A stretch of DNA of 64,000 nt from Latrodectus hesperus (lineage: Eukaryota > Arthropoda > Arachnida > Araneae > Theridiidae): NCBI GenBank assembly GCA_037975125.1, contig CM075852.1:4724214-4788213 (forward strand). The letters run 5' to 3'. Below the pieces are notes generated by a model that was not told the origin of the DNA, made no database searches, and saw nothing but the letters and a program-made list of their open reading frames with translations. The first letter of the stretch is position 1, and every line of letters begins with the position of its first letter. Position numbers and translations under genes: made by a program. Positions 24,712 to 44,340 of the stretch are shown here, in pieces.

Positions 24712-25410
24712 GAATTTATTATAGAATCTTCATCAACAATCTAATATTAAAATATTTTGTAAATCCTGCTATTCATCGGCAAGATAAAGCAAAAAAGATT
24801 ATTTTCTTGTAGCTTGACAAAAAAGGAATCCTTTTAGTTGGCAAAGATCGAAACTGAAATTTTATTGTGTAATAATGAAAGAAAATTCAAATACAGAATC
24901 ATCATAAACAATCTAGCATTAAATCCCTTAATGATCCCTGCTCTTCTTCTGCAAGATAACCCAAAAGAGAGAATGTTGTAGTTTTGACAATAAAGGAATC
25001 CTTTTAGTTGGTAGGAATCAAATCTGAAATTTGATTGCGTAATAATGAAAGAAAGTTAAACTACAGAATCATCATCAACAATCTAAAAAACCATTTATAA
25101 ACACTGCTCTTCTTCTGCAAGATAATCCAAAAAGAAAATGTTCTTATAGTTTTAGCATTAAAGGAATCCTTTTAGTTGGTAAGAATTGAAACTTAAATTT
25201 GATTATGTAATAATGAAAATAAATTCAAATACATAAATCATCATCCACAATCCATTACATGAACAATCTAGTATTAAAACTCTTTATGAACCCTGCTCTT
25301 CTTCTGCAAGATAATCCAAAAAAAGAGAATATTCTTGTAGTTTTGATAAAAAAATGAATCTTTTTGGTAGCTAAGTATCAAAACTGAAATTTGAGTGATT
25401 GAAAATTCAA
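24712..25410. repeat. Tandem repeat, four units of about 166-189 bp
   Basis: Four head-to-tail units share blocks in the same order: ATCATCAACAATCTA, CCTGCTCTTCTTCTGCAAGA, AAAGGAATCCTTTTAGTTGG, then CTGAAATTTGATT and GTAATAATGAAA. The anchor CTGCT falls near 24766, 24938, 25104 and 25293, giving periods of 172, 166 and 189 bp. Units differ by substitutions and small indels, so the array is fairly old. The block AAGGAATCCTT is itself palindromic. It could be a short satellite array or a multi-copy internal repeat of an unknown element. Confidence 0.9.
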
Positions 25411-25419
25411 AAATTATTT

Positions 25420-29110
<3,691 letters not shown>

Positions 29111-29115
29111 GGGCA

Positions 29116-30374
29116 CATGACTCTGAACTTGACAAGGCTTAGGCCAGGGCAGCTAAGATATTTATTGGAGATGTCTCTTCTACTAATAACACCAAGGCAG
29201 ATCAGAAGTGCGGTTTACAGACACTTAACAGTTGAAGAAAGTAACAAACAGTTAAATTTATCAACAAAGCGAATACTCTAGTTGCTAATCATATCTCTCG
29301 TAGAGCGACTATTAACAGTAACAGCAGATCGAGACTCAAAAAATCATCTCCCATGATGTTCAATAAAGAAATACGAGAAAGTCTCAAATTAGATCAAAGA
29401 TTTACTTTGTTTCAGGAACCTATTCTATCGTCCTGCCTTCCTCCAAATACTGATATCAACTTGAACCGAATACTAGATCTCTGTTCGAAAAAGGAGGCGG
29501 CGGCCATCGCTAAAGCTAATGGAATTTCAAATATGGAAACTTATTTGGGACACGACCTTGTGCGGATATGTGCTGATGGATCTTCAGATGAAACGATCCT
29601 AAATGGTTAAGCAGGTATATCTATTACTCTGACTAATGACAAGAAAATGTAAAAAATTATTGGAACAGGAAACATCGCTTCTAATTTTACTTGTGTACTA
29701 AAGACAATCCTAGAGACCAAACGCATGTATATTTCAATAAATAATACTGATAAAGCTAGTGGGCTCGTCATTTTCTGCGTTTCTAGGGCTGTCCTGGAGG
29801 TGATAGGGAATGGAGACTTCAAGCTCGCACAAGCTATCCATTATTATTTAGAGAAAATTTTCCACCTGAGAAAAAGCTGTTCTTTCCGGTGGATACCTGC
29901 ACATGTTGGCATTGAGGAGAATGAAAAAACAGATAGACTTGCAAAGGAAGAGAGAAACCTAAACTTTGAAACTCCCAGCACCGTAACTTTGAGAGATGCT
30001 AATGCAATCGCTAGATACAAAACTATAAGAAGAACACATCAAGATGGAAGATTAATTATGTGTTGTTAATGCAGACAGGATTATTACCAGGACTATTTCC
30101 AAACTTAGAACCTAACATTTCTGTTAGATGATTGTAAATACAGACAGTACCAGCCAGATTTTACAAATAGGGAAGGAACTCTGAAGATGATCTCCCCTGG
30201 AACATATTTTTAACTGCCAAGCCATCATAAGAAGTTTACATGCTATTGATGAATTTCCCTCTTAAGGAAATCTTTATAATGATAAAATTCTACTCATTGC
30301 CAAGGCCGTCATTTTGGCACTTGGAATGATTTGATTTGACTTCAAATGGACACAACACCAAACCAAACCAAACT
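29116..30374 (+). pseudogene. Non-LTR retrotransposon, RNase H and 3' end
   Basis: One frame (codons in phase from about 29121 to 30069) carries the end of the RT region and the RNase H domain, interrupted only by stops (29140 region, 29608 and 29650 among them). RNase H landmarks: ICADGSSDE (first Asp kept); NFTCVLKTILE, where the family has Glu at the Val position; VIFCVSRAVLE, where the family has Asp at the second Val position; and RWIPAHVGIEENEKTDRLAKE (usually GNE-AD). Two of the four metal-binding positions are therefore lost. After a +1 shift the reading continues (LLMQTGLLPGLF) and a C-terminal HIFNC zinc half-motif follows. Pol stops at 30332-30334. The 3' end is a short CCAAA-type repeat (30353-30374). 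The 5' part is absent. Confidence 0.85.
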
Positions 30375-33542
<3,168 letters not shown>

Positions 33543-33907
33543 TGTTGAAATTCGTTAAACGAACAAGAGTCCATGAATCGCAAAAAGAATATTTAATGAA
33601 GCAAGTTACAAAGAAAGAAATTATACATATACTGAACTAATAGAACAGAACATGGTGTATTTATAGGTTTTGGACAGCTTGAACACAACCACCAATCAGA
33701 AGGCAGCGCAGCAGACGATTTGTAAGAGCAGACGATTGCGGACGTCTTTGAAGACTACAGTTTTACAGACGATAATAGACTTACTTTGTGTTTCTTTGCG
33801 ATTACTTGCATTATATTATTTACAACACTAATAAACATAAGTCCTTCTGAATATTCAATGTATATCGATCGTTTTAGTGCTAATTATCTGAATGAATCGT
33901 GGGAACA
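33543..33907 (+). repeat. Candidate solo LTR
   Basis: A 365-bp segment begins TGTTGAAATTCG and ends CGTGGGAACA, so TGTT ... AACA form the short inverted ends typical of LTRs. In order it holds a CCAAT-like ACCAATCAG (about 33690) near a TATA-like TATTTATAGG (33659), a GC-richer core with three CAGACGAT copies (33712-33775), and AATAAA near 33829. This resembles a promoter, R region and poly(A) signal. The flanking 4 bp (TAAT and TCAT) match only 3 of 4, so the target duplication is weak. No internal gag/pol sequence adjoins it. The call is inference from architecture. Confidence 0.35.
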
Positions 33908-33909
33908 TC

Positions 33910-36900
33910 ATACGAGATAAGCTACTTCACAGATGCCTTATGAAGAAATGGATAATAGTCATGTTTAATATAGACATTTTAACAAAAATTTTGAGGAAAT
34001 GTTTAGATAAAAAAAAACTTTTAACAAAAACTTTATAACCTACACTTTAAACAAAAGCCATAAAATAACCTATCACAAAAACGCGAAAATTCATAGTGGT
34101 GTGATTTGTGGACGTGAAATATAAAAGATTCTTTATGTGAGAATTTGTGTGTGTGTGTGAATCTCAACTATTTACCATCTTGAAGAAAATCTTATAGTAT
34201 AAATATTATTTTAATACTTATAAATTACTGTAATAGCGAATAAGTTATTTTCCAAAGAAACATCCAGTTAACTGAATTCATTATCTCAATTATTATTTTA
34301 GCACTATATAGAGGATAGTGTAATAACAGAAAACCATTGTAAGGAATTTGAACATCGAAGCATTTTGCATTTTGGTAGGACGCATACACATTTTGAAATT
34401 TAAATGTATCTCAGGAAAAATAATCTTAGAAAATTCAGAAGCATTGCTCAACTCTACAGAATATAGGAATTAAATATCCATCACTGTTATGAAGTAATAA
34501 CTCTGATAGCATCCAAAACGAACCATTTTGAAGAGCGTAATTTTACCATAAAATTCAAGCAGTTATTTTAAATACATCCTGGAATTTTTATTTTCATTAA
34601 CATTTTAGTTTGATTTTAAAAAAACCTTTTGAAAAATACTTCATTGACTGTTATATCATTGTTTAGTAAACAATTCCTCCAAATACATTCAGTTTATTTT
34701 TTTTTTATCTTTTTTGTTACCCACATATAACCTAACTTTTATTAAACATCATAAGGGCGTTCAAGCTTTTTTATTATTGTAAGGTATCATATTTATTTGT
34801 TTGAAACTTTCAGTACTTCAAAACGGTCATCAAAAGTTCTATTTTCAGATTAGTAAAAAGCACTGTACAATTTTTATACAAGAAGGGGTAGATTTATAAG
34901 CAAATCAAATTAAAAAAAAAATACCAAACAAATTAAGCATAATATACAAAAATAAAACCAAGTAGAAGTTGATTGTATATTAAGCTTGATTTGTAAATGT
35001 AGCCTTCTCATTTAAAAATTATACTATACTTGGTAAAATTTGGAAACTTTTAATGAAAATTTCTAAATATCAACAGTTTGAAACAAAAAATGTGATTAAT
35101 TGTATAAAATTGAGAAATAAATTTTCATATAATACAAAATTGAAATTTTATCAATTTTATGAAAAAAATCTCTACCATTTTATGAAGTAAATTCATCGAA
35201 AAAATCATGGCAGTTTTTCAGTAGTACAAATTATATATAATTTTATTATCTTTTCTATTATTTATATAAATATACATTTTAAAAGATATTTAAAATATAT
35301 TTAGGCCTTTTATGGAAGAAGTGATTTGTTTTATTAACCTATGTTGCCTAATTCATTCTCAACATGTTGACTACCATTTTAAGACTCAATATTTTAGGTT
35401 TTTAACACGTGACTGCAAGAAGACATTTAAAAACGGATGAAATATTAATATTCTTCACTTGATCTTGAAATCTGTTTAAGTTATATACACCTGTTTGCTT
35501 ATTAAAATAATTTGATAATTTATTGTATAAAATATTTTATAATTAATAACTCAACAAAAACACATGTATGACGCTGAATTTCACTGATCATAAAAATAAC
35601 TAGTTTGAAGATTCTAACAATTATAATGATTTTTTTTTCCGAGTATCTTATTTGGTGGCCCCAATGGCACTACAATCGGGAGTAAATTTTCCAGGACTTT
35701 TTCACTGTTTCTTGCGTGTGTCAAAAAGCTCAGTTTACTTTCTCGTAGGTATTGTTTGACATCCTGCTTTTTATGCAATATATTTTAGAAAATGAAGGAT
35801 GCAGAAAGATAAAAAATAAATCTAAAATCAATTATAAATTGTTGTGGTGTGAAACTCTTTTCCCTTTTCTCTTTAACGCAACTTTGAATTTTACTCCGAT
35901 AGCTCATGTGCAGGACTCAGAAAAGTAAAAAAATATTTTTTTTAAAGTTTGAAGAACTACTTCAAATTTAAAACATTGTTGTATTTTTCTTCTTTATAAA
36001 TAAATAATTCTTTCAAATGTGTTTAATTTTCCGAATTTTAGCCATAAATATTTTCATATTGCACTTTCTCGTGTTATTACTTGACATTCTGCTTTCTTTC
36101 TCTCTCTCTCTATCATTCTCATCTTCTCCTCTCTTTTACATGTTTTTTCATGAGCATTTTCCGTTTTCGCATTCATCTTTTCTTCTTCAGTCAGTTCATT
36201 TTTCAGAAATTATAAAAGTGATTCGGATAGTTTCAGTTCTACTGTATTTCAAGAGCCTTTTTTAGAAATTCATTTAGAGAAAGCAAAACAAAAAAATGAT
36301 CACTTTATATTTCGTTATAATAATATGTATATTCTTTGCTTGTAAATAGTGCGAATATTCTAATTAAAGATTTCATTTTTCTAAATTTTGATTACTTCTC
36401 AAAAAATTAAGTGATTCATTTTATTTATTGAAACTGCTTAAAAACTAATGTAACTAAAATAATAGATTAAAAATTATGTGCACTTTATGAATTATGTGAA
36501 CAGTTTATTACCTTATATTTTGGAGATATAGGAAACATAGTAACGTTTTCATAGTTGCATTTTTCATTCTTGTTTGATTAAATATTCATATTAATTTTAT
36601 TCGCATATCTCTTCAAAATATTATGTGTAATTTCTAAACAATCAATATAAATAAAATTTATTTAAAAATTCATATATATCTTTAATAATATTGCTTATCT
36701 AATTAGTTTATAATCAACATTGTTACAAGAAAAAAACGTGCTAATCTTGAGTTGATATAAATGTCTTACAAATATAAATATCCTAAAATTTTTAATAAGT
36801 ACTTTTCCTATATTTATGTTGAGTCTACATGAATACATATACAAAGATTTTATTAATTGTGTAATCAAATTATTTTAAGAAATTTATGAATTTTGAAGAT

Positions 36901-39510
36901 CCCTTTTGCCTAAAAGAAGATTTACCCAAATGCATTTAATAATCTTATTAAAAACTTTTTACTATACAACTAAACGCAGCAATACATTAATTCAATTTTA
37001 AACTGTATGAGTTTGTGAATAAAATAATCTAATAATTTTCATTTCATTTTTAATAATCTACATGCTTATTTTGGTAGAACATATAACATAGTTCTGTGAA
37101 CCAAATCTCTAAAAAAAGTATTGCTATTTACGCATATTATGATTTTATTAAAGAAAATAATTGTTTATGTTCCATCTAAAAATAATCGAAATTGCAATTA
37201 ATCCCTTTAATATTAATAATCAAAATTAAATATGTATCTGATAAAAGCTTGAGGGTAATGACGAAATAAACATTTAATTCAAAAACGCGATGATATACCC
37301 AATGTCACTAAAAAGCAGATTGATATCTGCTGTCATTGTTAATAAGACAAGATAGGGTAAAACTATGAACATTTTTTTAAACTATTTATATGTAACTAAT
37401 TCATTTCGATTATTATAATATTAAATTTACCTACCTTATATGATAAGTTTTATTCAACTGAATACTGAATTATATTTAACATTCATTATTAAATTTTATT
37501 ATTGTTATTTAATTTTTTATAACTCCCCTTCAAGTAAAAATAAATAAATAATAAAGATAACCAGTATACAAATTTAATTTAAGTATACATTAGATTTTTA
37601 TAATTGTTAAAAAAAATAAGCATAATATGATAATTTTTCAATAGTGATATTTAATTTTGTTTTATTAATAATTTTATTTATAGAAATTTCATATAATAGC
37701 ATATTTATAAATGCATTATATGAAACATATGTGAATATAATTGATGTGTCGTAATTAATTTCAAATATATTTATATACTTGTATAAAAACCAGGTTAAAT
37801 GATAAATATAGAGATAATTTCTACGCGAAAGTTTAGTATTAATATATAGTTAATGCCCTAAAACAAAAATATTAAACATTTCTTCGAAAGATTATTGAAC
37901 ATGATCGTTAGCATTACGGAAATAGTTCCCAAATTGAAAATTTAATGAGGACTAAATCGGCGAAAATTATATTTAAAGATTAACTTCCTAGAAACAAACA
38001 CATCACTTGTTTTCAAAATTGTCTAGAATATTTCACAATTCAGCTACGGTGAAAATATAAGCATTTTCACCAAAAAGTCATGTAGTGTGCTGTCAGATTT
38101 TTATTTTTTTTTTTTTAGGAAGAATTCTTTTAACTCTTCAAAAACATGTTTATGACGCTTATTTCCTTTAGGATATATGATTTACTAGACTTAAGTCCAG
38201 ACAATGTTTTCCTTCCTTTTATATTTTGTCTGGAGAAGTCTTTCAATAAAATAAACATGTATTTGAGTTTTATGTATTATAAAAAGAAGCAGTTTTTTAT
38301 GTAAAGTACCATAAAGAAATTCAAATACGCTGTGGGTAGCTTTTCGATAATTATTTCCATTAGATTATCCAACGCTTTTTTATTGTTTCAAGAATAAAAT
38401 AACAGATATATTACTCATTTTTTATTACAATTAAGATATTTTGCTTGACAATGACAGTAATAAGGACACTTTGTTTGATATAGACAGCATATTCTTAATG
38501 GAAACCATAATGCTTCACAGACTTCAATCATTCAGGAATTTACATAAAAATCTATAGATTTATAAGCAAATGCATAAAATAAATCTTAGAAGAATAAGAA
38601 AATATTATTTTAAATATAATTTGAAATATATAGTATGATTTATATCAGATATATATGATTAAGATGATAATATGTAATCTATTCTCATAATTATTCCATA
38701 AATTAACAATATTATCTAATTAAAAATGCATATAACAAAATGAAAAGTTTACTATATCAATATTCAAATATTTAAAAATAAGAATATTTCATTAATGATA
38801 ATTATAATAATGAATTACAAATATGAATTTTGAAAAAATATTCGTAACAATATTTGTATAACAGGGATGTATATTAAATTCAGAATTTCAGGGAATATAT
38901 AAAAGAAATATACTAAGCATAATAAATATTAGAATAATTTTACTTTTCGCTTAATTTTTAATAATAATTTTTATAATATTTTAAACTTTATTTTATTAAT
39001 TTTTATTTTTCAAACTTTTGAAATTAAATACTCAAACTTTAGAGACTTTTGAGAATAAATACTTTCTTAAATTTTAAAATTTGTATATTTGAGGAAAGGC
39101 CCTTTTTCACCTCTCATTAGATTACGTTAATTGTAAAATATATTTATTTTCTGAAATAAATTAATAAAATTTAATTTGCAATCAGTTAATTTAGCTAATT
39201 GAAATTAAAAGTAATTATTTAAAATTAGATTTACAAATTCTGTAGAAAGAGATTTTTCTATCAATAATGAAACCAAAACTTTAATCACACATTAATTTAT
39301 TAAATTATTGTTTTTGACCGATATTTATATTAAAATAACAATTTATAACCATTTAAATAATAATAATAATTTTAAAATTTATTGCAATACATTTAAAAAT
39401 TTCTTTTTGTTGAATTGTTCATATATTTTGCCAAAATTATACGCAGAATTTTTTGTGATATTTTCAAGAATTCCTGTCAGGAAAATAACAATTTCGTGAC
39501 ATATTTTAAC
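33910..39510. other. AT-rich spacer, no gene recognised
   Basis: It contains a short (GT)n near 34148-34160 and a CT-rich patch near 36098-36136. A weak mariner-like C-terminal reading near 38180 was judged too poor to call. No other structure was found. Confidence 0.5.
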
Positions 39511-39516
39511 AACAGT

Positions 39517-39940
39517 CTGCAGCAACACTGACTTATTGAGCATATGTGTTTATGATATGTTTACATATTTTTTACATACATCTGTAATTTTCATTTCTTG
39601 ACTGCAGCAACCCTGACTTCTTGAGCATATGTGTTTATGATATGTTTACATATTTTTTACATATATCTTTAATTTTCTTTTCTTGACTGCAGCAACCCTG
39701 ACTTCTTGAGCATATGTGCTTATGATATGTTTACATATTTTTTACATACATCTGTAATTTTCTTTTCTTGACTGCAGCAACCCTGACTTCTTGAGCATAT
39801 GTGTTTATGATATGTTTACATATTTTTTACATCTGTAATTTTCTTTTCTTGACTGCAGCAACCCTGACTTCTTGAGCATATGTGTTTATGATATGTTTAC
39901 ATATTTTTTACATACATCTGTAATTTTCCTTTCTTGACTG
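39517..39940. repeat. 85-bp minisatellite, five units
   Basis: CTGCAGCAAC recurs at 39517, 39602, 39687, 39772 and 39853, and a sixth partial start (CTGCCTTG) lies at 39938. Units are 85 bp, except the fourth, which lacks one ACAT and is 81 bp. The unit contains TTGAGCATATGTGTTTATGA, then TATGTTTACATATTTTTTACA, and CTGTAATTTTC. Units are nearly identical (one to three differences each), far more alike than the 24.7-kb array, indicating recent expansion or homogenisation. Each unit holds a PstI-type CTGCAG and a CATATG palindrome. Confidence 0.97.
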
Positions 39941-39944
39941 CCTT

Positions 39945-40884
39945 GTTTAGGCCAGCACTTTTTTAGCTATATTCTTTTCTCCATCTTTATAACTGTAACT
40001 GTAACTTTTTTGTCACTACGCGTGTTCATATTATTAGTTTGAATTTATATTTGACTTGTCACTTCCGGAGAGGCTAGAGAAGCAAATAAAATGGGGAAAT
40101 AGGAATAAGTAGAAAAAAATTCTGAGGAAATATATCATTCAAAAAATGTTAAACCTAAAAGAAATTTCTGTATCTAGAAAACTTGATGAATCCTTCAGAA
40201 TTTTAACGAGCTTCTCAAGTCATGTACATTGAATTTCGCAGCCCTTAAATAAATTATTCTGAAAGTTATGATGCCCAATAAATCGACATTCAAAAAAAAA
40301 TTTTTTTTATTTAAAAAAGCTAATATTTTTGAATGTCAAGGTCCCAATGTCAAAATACTTCTTCTGCTCTCCCATTTTCTTTAATCTCTGAAAAATCACA
40401 GAATTTCTTGGTTATCCTCATTATACTTCTATGTGAGCTTGGATTACATATATAGGTACATTTTCACCCTCGTATGTACAAAATGAAAGAAACTAGTGAA
40501 TTTCTGTCAGTTATTTTACATCTCTGAAATATCCTAACCTCATAATTTTACTTTACACACATACACACGCATTACGTCATTTTTTTCAAAATTTAAATAA
40601 TGTTATCTTTATAATTTTCTTAATTTTATAAAAGATGCATTATTTTCCTGGTTGTAATAATAATAGTTGAGCTCAAATTTGTGTAATATGTTTACTTATT
40701 ATTTTTCAAATGAGGAGGAATTTTATTATTATTACCTCAAATTATGAGTTAAATTTAATTTTTTATTATTAAAGATTTTAAGTTTCATATTTACCCTAAT
40801 ATTTCTCTTATGCCCACCACATGTGTTTGACAAGGCTTGGATACCTTCGAGAGTGAGTGATCTGGCGACAATATAAAAATTGCC
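39945..40884. other. Spacer, no gene recognised
   Basis: Mixed AT-rich sequence without domain, repeat or RNA signal that I could recognise. Confidence 0.5.
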
Positions 40885-41220
40885 TTAGAGAATGTATTTC
40901 ATCTTTTCCATTCCTTTCCAGAAAGAAGATTGTGATATCTCTAAGGTACAGAATGAATACTTTCGAAATTGCAAGTCACCTCGACTGTTTGCACAAGTCA
41001 TCATTGTAAGTATAATGCCAAGTGGATAAATGATGGTGAGATATATAGTAGAAGTTGTAGTATTGCATATGTACACACCCAGTTCCTCTGGGTTAAATAT
41101 GCCAAGGGGCACAGTCTCAATCACCACTGATAACCACTTCTAATTTACTGCGATTAATTTTTTCGCCAATGGAGACCCTGTCTGCCACCGACCTTATTTT
41201 ACTAAGTGAATCACCCTCTG
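40885..41220 (-). pseudogene. Possible non-LTR endonuclease relic
   Basis: On the minus strand a reading KINRSKLEVVISGD (about 41180-41140) leads, across a frameshift, into an 80-codon frame (41127-40885). That frame has GIFNPEELGVYICNTTTSTIYL followed by a TIIYPLGII stretch. This resembles the middle of APE-type endonuclease domains of non-LTR elements, where a Gly-rich strand is followed by LEV...I and then an ISIY-P-P motif. The catalytic residues are not visible. It does not belong to the RT relic at 43-44 kb, because on the minus strand it would then lie downstream of RNase H. It is a tentative call. Confidence 0.4.
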
Positions 41221-41224
41221 ATGT

Positions 41225-43095
41225 CCTTTTTCATTAGTGATGCATGAACCTAAATTACAGTGGAATCTACATCTAATTACAGTGGAATCAATATTATTCA
41301 TCCATTAAGCATATATGTTCAAACAGAACGGAAACAGCCAATGAATCATTCAGTTTCTTAAGCATCTCTTCCACCATCATAATTTGACACCAGTTAAAGT
41401 ACTTAAGATCCTTTTTGCATGATTCACACACGTTTTCACGGAATAGTGCTTCACAATATCTCTTACAAGTTATATATCGTTCCTTCAGTATCACATCTTT
41501 TAATTAACCAAGTCTGGTATACTATTAAACTAAAAAAGCATTATATGTTTTATTATAATAATAATATAATAAAACATTATGCTTTTTCTATTTATAGTAA
41601 TGGATTCTCAAATAATTATGCTTTCCTGTCCAGACCATCAAACGCTTCATCAAATCTATAACATAGTTTAACACGGCATAAAATGCTATTAATAGGCAAG
41701 TTTGATGTTCTCTTTTATTAACATGTTGATATTCTCTGATGAAATGTGTGATAATGATTAATAAATATGAAGAGAATTTAAATAAAGTGATCTAAAGTTT
41801 AGCATATTATTAATTTTAATTTGTTGTTTACTTTTGAAATGAAACATTAAGTTATTCTGACTGGAATTATTTAAAAATGTGTATCTTAATTCTTGACTTT
41901 TCAAATAAATTTTCTTTTAAATTCTTTGATATTATCTTAGACTAATGCAAAGTAGGAAAAGTTTGAAGCCTTGTATTGGCGTATATTTCTCATTTTTTAT
42001 TTGATAAGTTAACTTTTTCTGATCAACATGATAAATAAATCAGTTCAGACTGATAAGTAAATCAGTAAAACTTAACTTAGAATCAAATCTGAAATACATT
42101 CTTTAATTTTGCTCCTATACAGCGAAATTTAAGGCATTATTATAAATAAGAATATTTTATTGACAATATTGGCTCTATAAATTACAATACTTTATAGTCT
42201 AATAATTTTAGTTTTATTATTCAATAACGAAGTTATCATTACTTCATCTTAACATTTAATGCTATATTTTACGTAAAAATAAATATTTATCTTTTTCAAT
42301 ATTGGTTGATTGGTTGAGCAATTATACGATAATTTCTTGTAGAAAAGTATTTCTTATGTTGAAGTTTTGTGAAAAAATAATAATTAAAATTATTTGTAAT
42401 TAAATTGATTTTTAAAATATAGATTAATATAAATTGTTCTTAATAAAAACTATTTTCTTTAAAATTACACAATAAGCAGCTGTTGCAAAATCATAATAAA
42501 ATTAATTAACTTAATTTTTTTTTCTTTTTTTGATTTTACTTTTTGAAGTAGTAATGAAATTAGGCACAATGAGCGAAAACAGGATTTTACATTGTTGTGC
42601 TAAACTTCAAAAGATCACTCTATTATCTCTTCCATAGGGAATCACCCTTGTTTTTAGCTTTCTTTAAATATTGAATAAAATTTATTTTAGTTAAATTTTT
42701 CAAATATGTGCTGGAAAGCTTTTCAAATGTATGCGTTCATTTATAGGTACATTAATAAGTGAGAAATTTCTTGAATAATTTGTTTTTCACTCTTTGAGAT
42801 GCGTTTTGCTGTGAAATACATTCTATGTAACAAAATTTCATGTAACATTTCTTTTAAAAGATTATTGTAATAAGTAAATGTTATCACTAGTGTTTTTTAT
42901 TTTACAAAATTCAAAATAACTTTAGAAATCATACCTTGAAATCTCCTGACGTTTATATGTGTAGTGTCAACATGCCCGCGAAAGATTTAATTTCAAATTT
43001 TATATTTAATAATGTAAAATTAATGAACATCAGTCTTAAATTGTACTCAATTAGTAATTTTTTTCATTTCCAATGGCCAAGAAAGATACAAAGAT
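41225..43095. other. AT-rich spacer, no gene recognised
   Basis: The stretch 41225-41500 is slightly less AT-rich and may be a further part of the endonuclease relic, but no frame is convincing. 41500-43095 is AT-rich and featureless. Confidence 0.45.
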
Positions 43096-44340
43096 CTAAA
43101 GGTTACAAAAAGTAAACTGCAGAAAATAGACCGAAGTCATTTGCCTTAGGAGTGATCTTGCCTCCCAATATCTCGCTTTCTCCGTTGAGCAATAAAGAGC
43201 CTCACAAAGGGACAGGTGGTCCCTGTCCATTACTTCTCCGGAACCGCAGAGTGGACAAGTAGGAACAGCACCAAGCGCTTCAAATGAGAGGCTAAGTAGT
43301 CATGAACTGTTATTAGATGAAAAATGGCAACTGCATTTCGTCTTGGTGAATTAGGAGTGGGAGAAGGACCTACATTACTCTAGTGTTTTTGACCTCTCCG
43401 TAGGTCTCATGGGACAAGAAGCAAGTAGGTGCTTTATAAACAGCTTAATCTTCTATTGCGAGAGGCGTATGGAAGAATGTTGTAGTAATATGGCACCTTT
43501 CTTTGGAAGGATGTCTGATTGCTCATTGCCCCATAAGCCCAGTGGCCGAGCACCCACTGTGGAACAATTTGCTTTCCTCTTAAAGCAAAAATTCACAGAA
43601 GTTCTTGACATTGTTGAATTTCAGGTGCTCGTGGGTGTTCAGCAATAGAGATTGAGTGGATGGCTGCTTGAGAGTCAGAAAGGATAACTTATCTTGAAAA
43701 CTCACAACTAATAGCTTAAAGTTGTTTCAAAGCTATGTATATCGCTATATCTTCTTAAGGAGGTATCAATATAACTTGTTAGGGCATAAAATGTGTGTGA
43801 AAAAAATTCTGAGAAAACACCAGCCCAACATTAAAGTGGCAAACAAACTGGCACCCGTCTAAAAATATGCAGCCACTGAGAAGGAGGATATCTGGTTGCA
43901 ATGGTCTCTAAAGCAAGATTTTCTGAAACACTTGGTGTAATATCTCTCTTTCTCTGCACAGCTTCCACTAAATCAAGACTTATATTAACATCAGTTAATT
44001 CCAAGTGATTTCCACATGTCATAAGGGGAGATTTATCACTTGAAGATCATTCTTCTTTTTTAGGAGTTTTTGGATAAAACCATGTTGGGTATCCAGTTTT
44101 CTTGGTTTGGTTTCATAATTCCTCCAGTGAGGATCCTGTACTCACAGTAGTACACTCATACAGAAAGAAGGACTTTATTTCCATGGTGACCTGGAAGGAC
44201 ATATTTCCTGTTAGTAATAGCATAGCTATTACTAACAGGTGTGAACTTTGCAGCTCCTGTGATCAAACGCATGTTCTGATTTTGCAATATTTTTTTTTAA
44301 GTTCTACTTGGAGAGCTGTGATTAGAGCTTCACATGAATA
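43096..44340 (-). pseudogene. Non-LTR retrotransposon, end of RT plus RNase H
   Basis: Read on the minus strand, RLITGAAKFTPVS (about 44265-44225) is like the end of the RT thumb. A linker and then a 63-codon frame (44022-43831) follow, leading to the RNase H start. There, after a frameshift, the reading FLDGC stands where FTDGS is usual. Next come SQNFFH, ILSDSQAAIHSI (about 43690-43655, third metal-binding Asp kept), and QWVLGHWAYGAMSNQTS where the usual form is QW-P-H-G--GNE-AD. A C-terminal zinc motif CPLCGSGEVMDRDHLSLC follows (about 43262-43205). Stops and frameshifts are frequent. The upstream RT palm is not present, so the copy is 5'-truncated at about 44340. Confidence 0.8.
44207..44239. 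repeat. Perfect 15-bp hairpin inside the RT relic
   Basis: CCTGTTAGTAATAGC and its exact reverse complement GCTATTACTAACAGG are separated by ATA. It lies within the decayed RT thumb reading, so it may have arisen by a local templated inversion or by chance during decay. Confidence 0.9.

Noticed and set aside
38100..38350. Mariner-like C-terminal reading (LLDLSPDNVFLPF near 38180, KFKYAVGS near 38316)
   Set aside because: It resembles the YSPD-x-FLFP and W-KCI segments, but no other transposase landmark is readable and the segments are in different frames; too weak to annotate.
41294..41494. 66-codon minus frame with four Cys (ENVCESCKKDLKYFNWC)
   Set aside because: The Cys spacing suggested a zinc motif, but it matches no family and has no supporting flanks.
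40885..44340. Joining the endonuclease-like relic (41 kb) and the RT/RNase H relic (43-44 kb) as one element
   Set aside because: Both are minus strand, but the endonuclease would then lie 3' of RNase H, the wrong order for a non-LTR pol.
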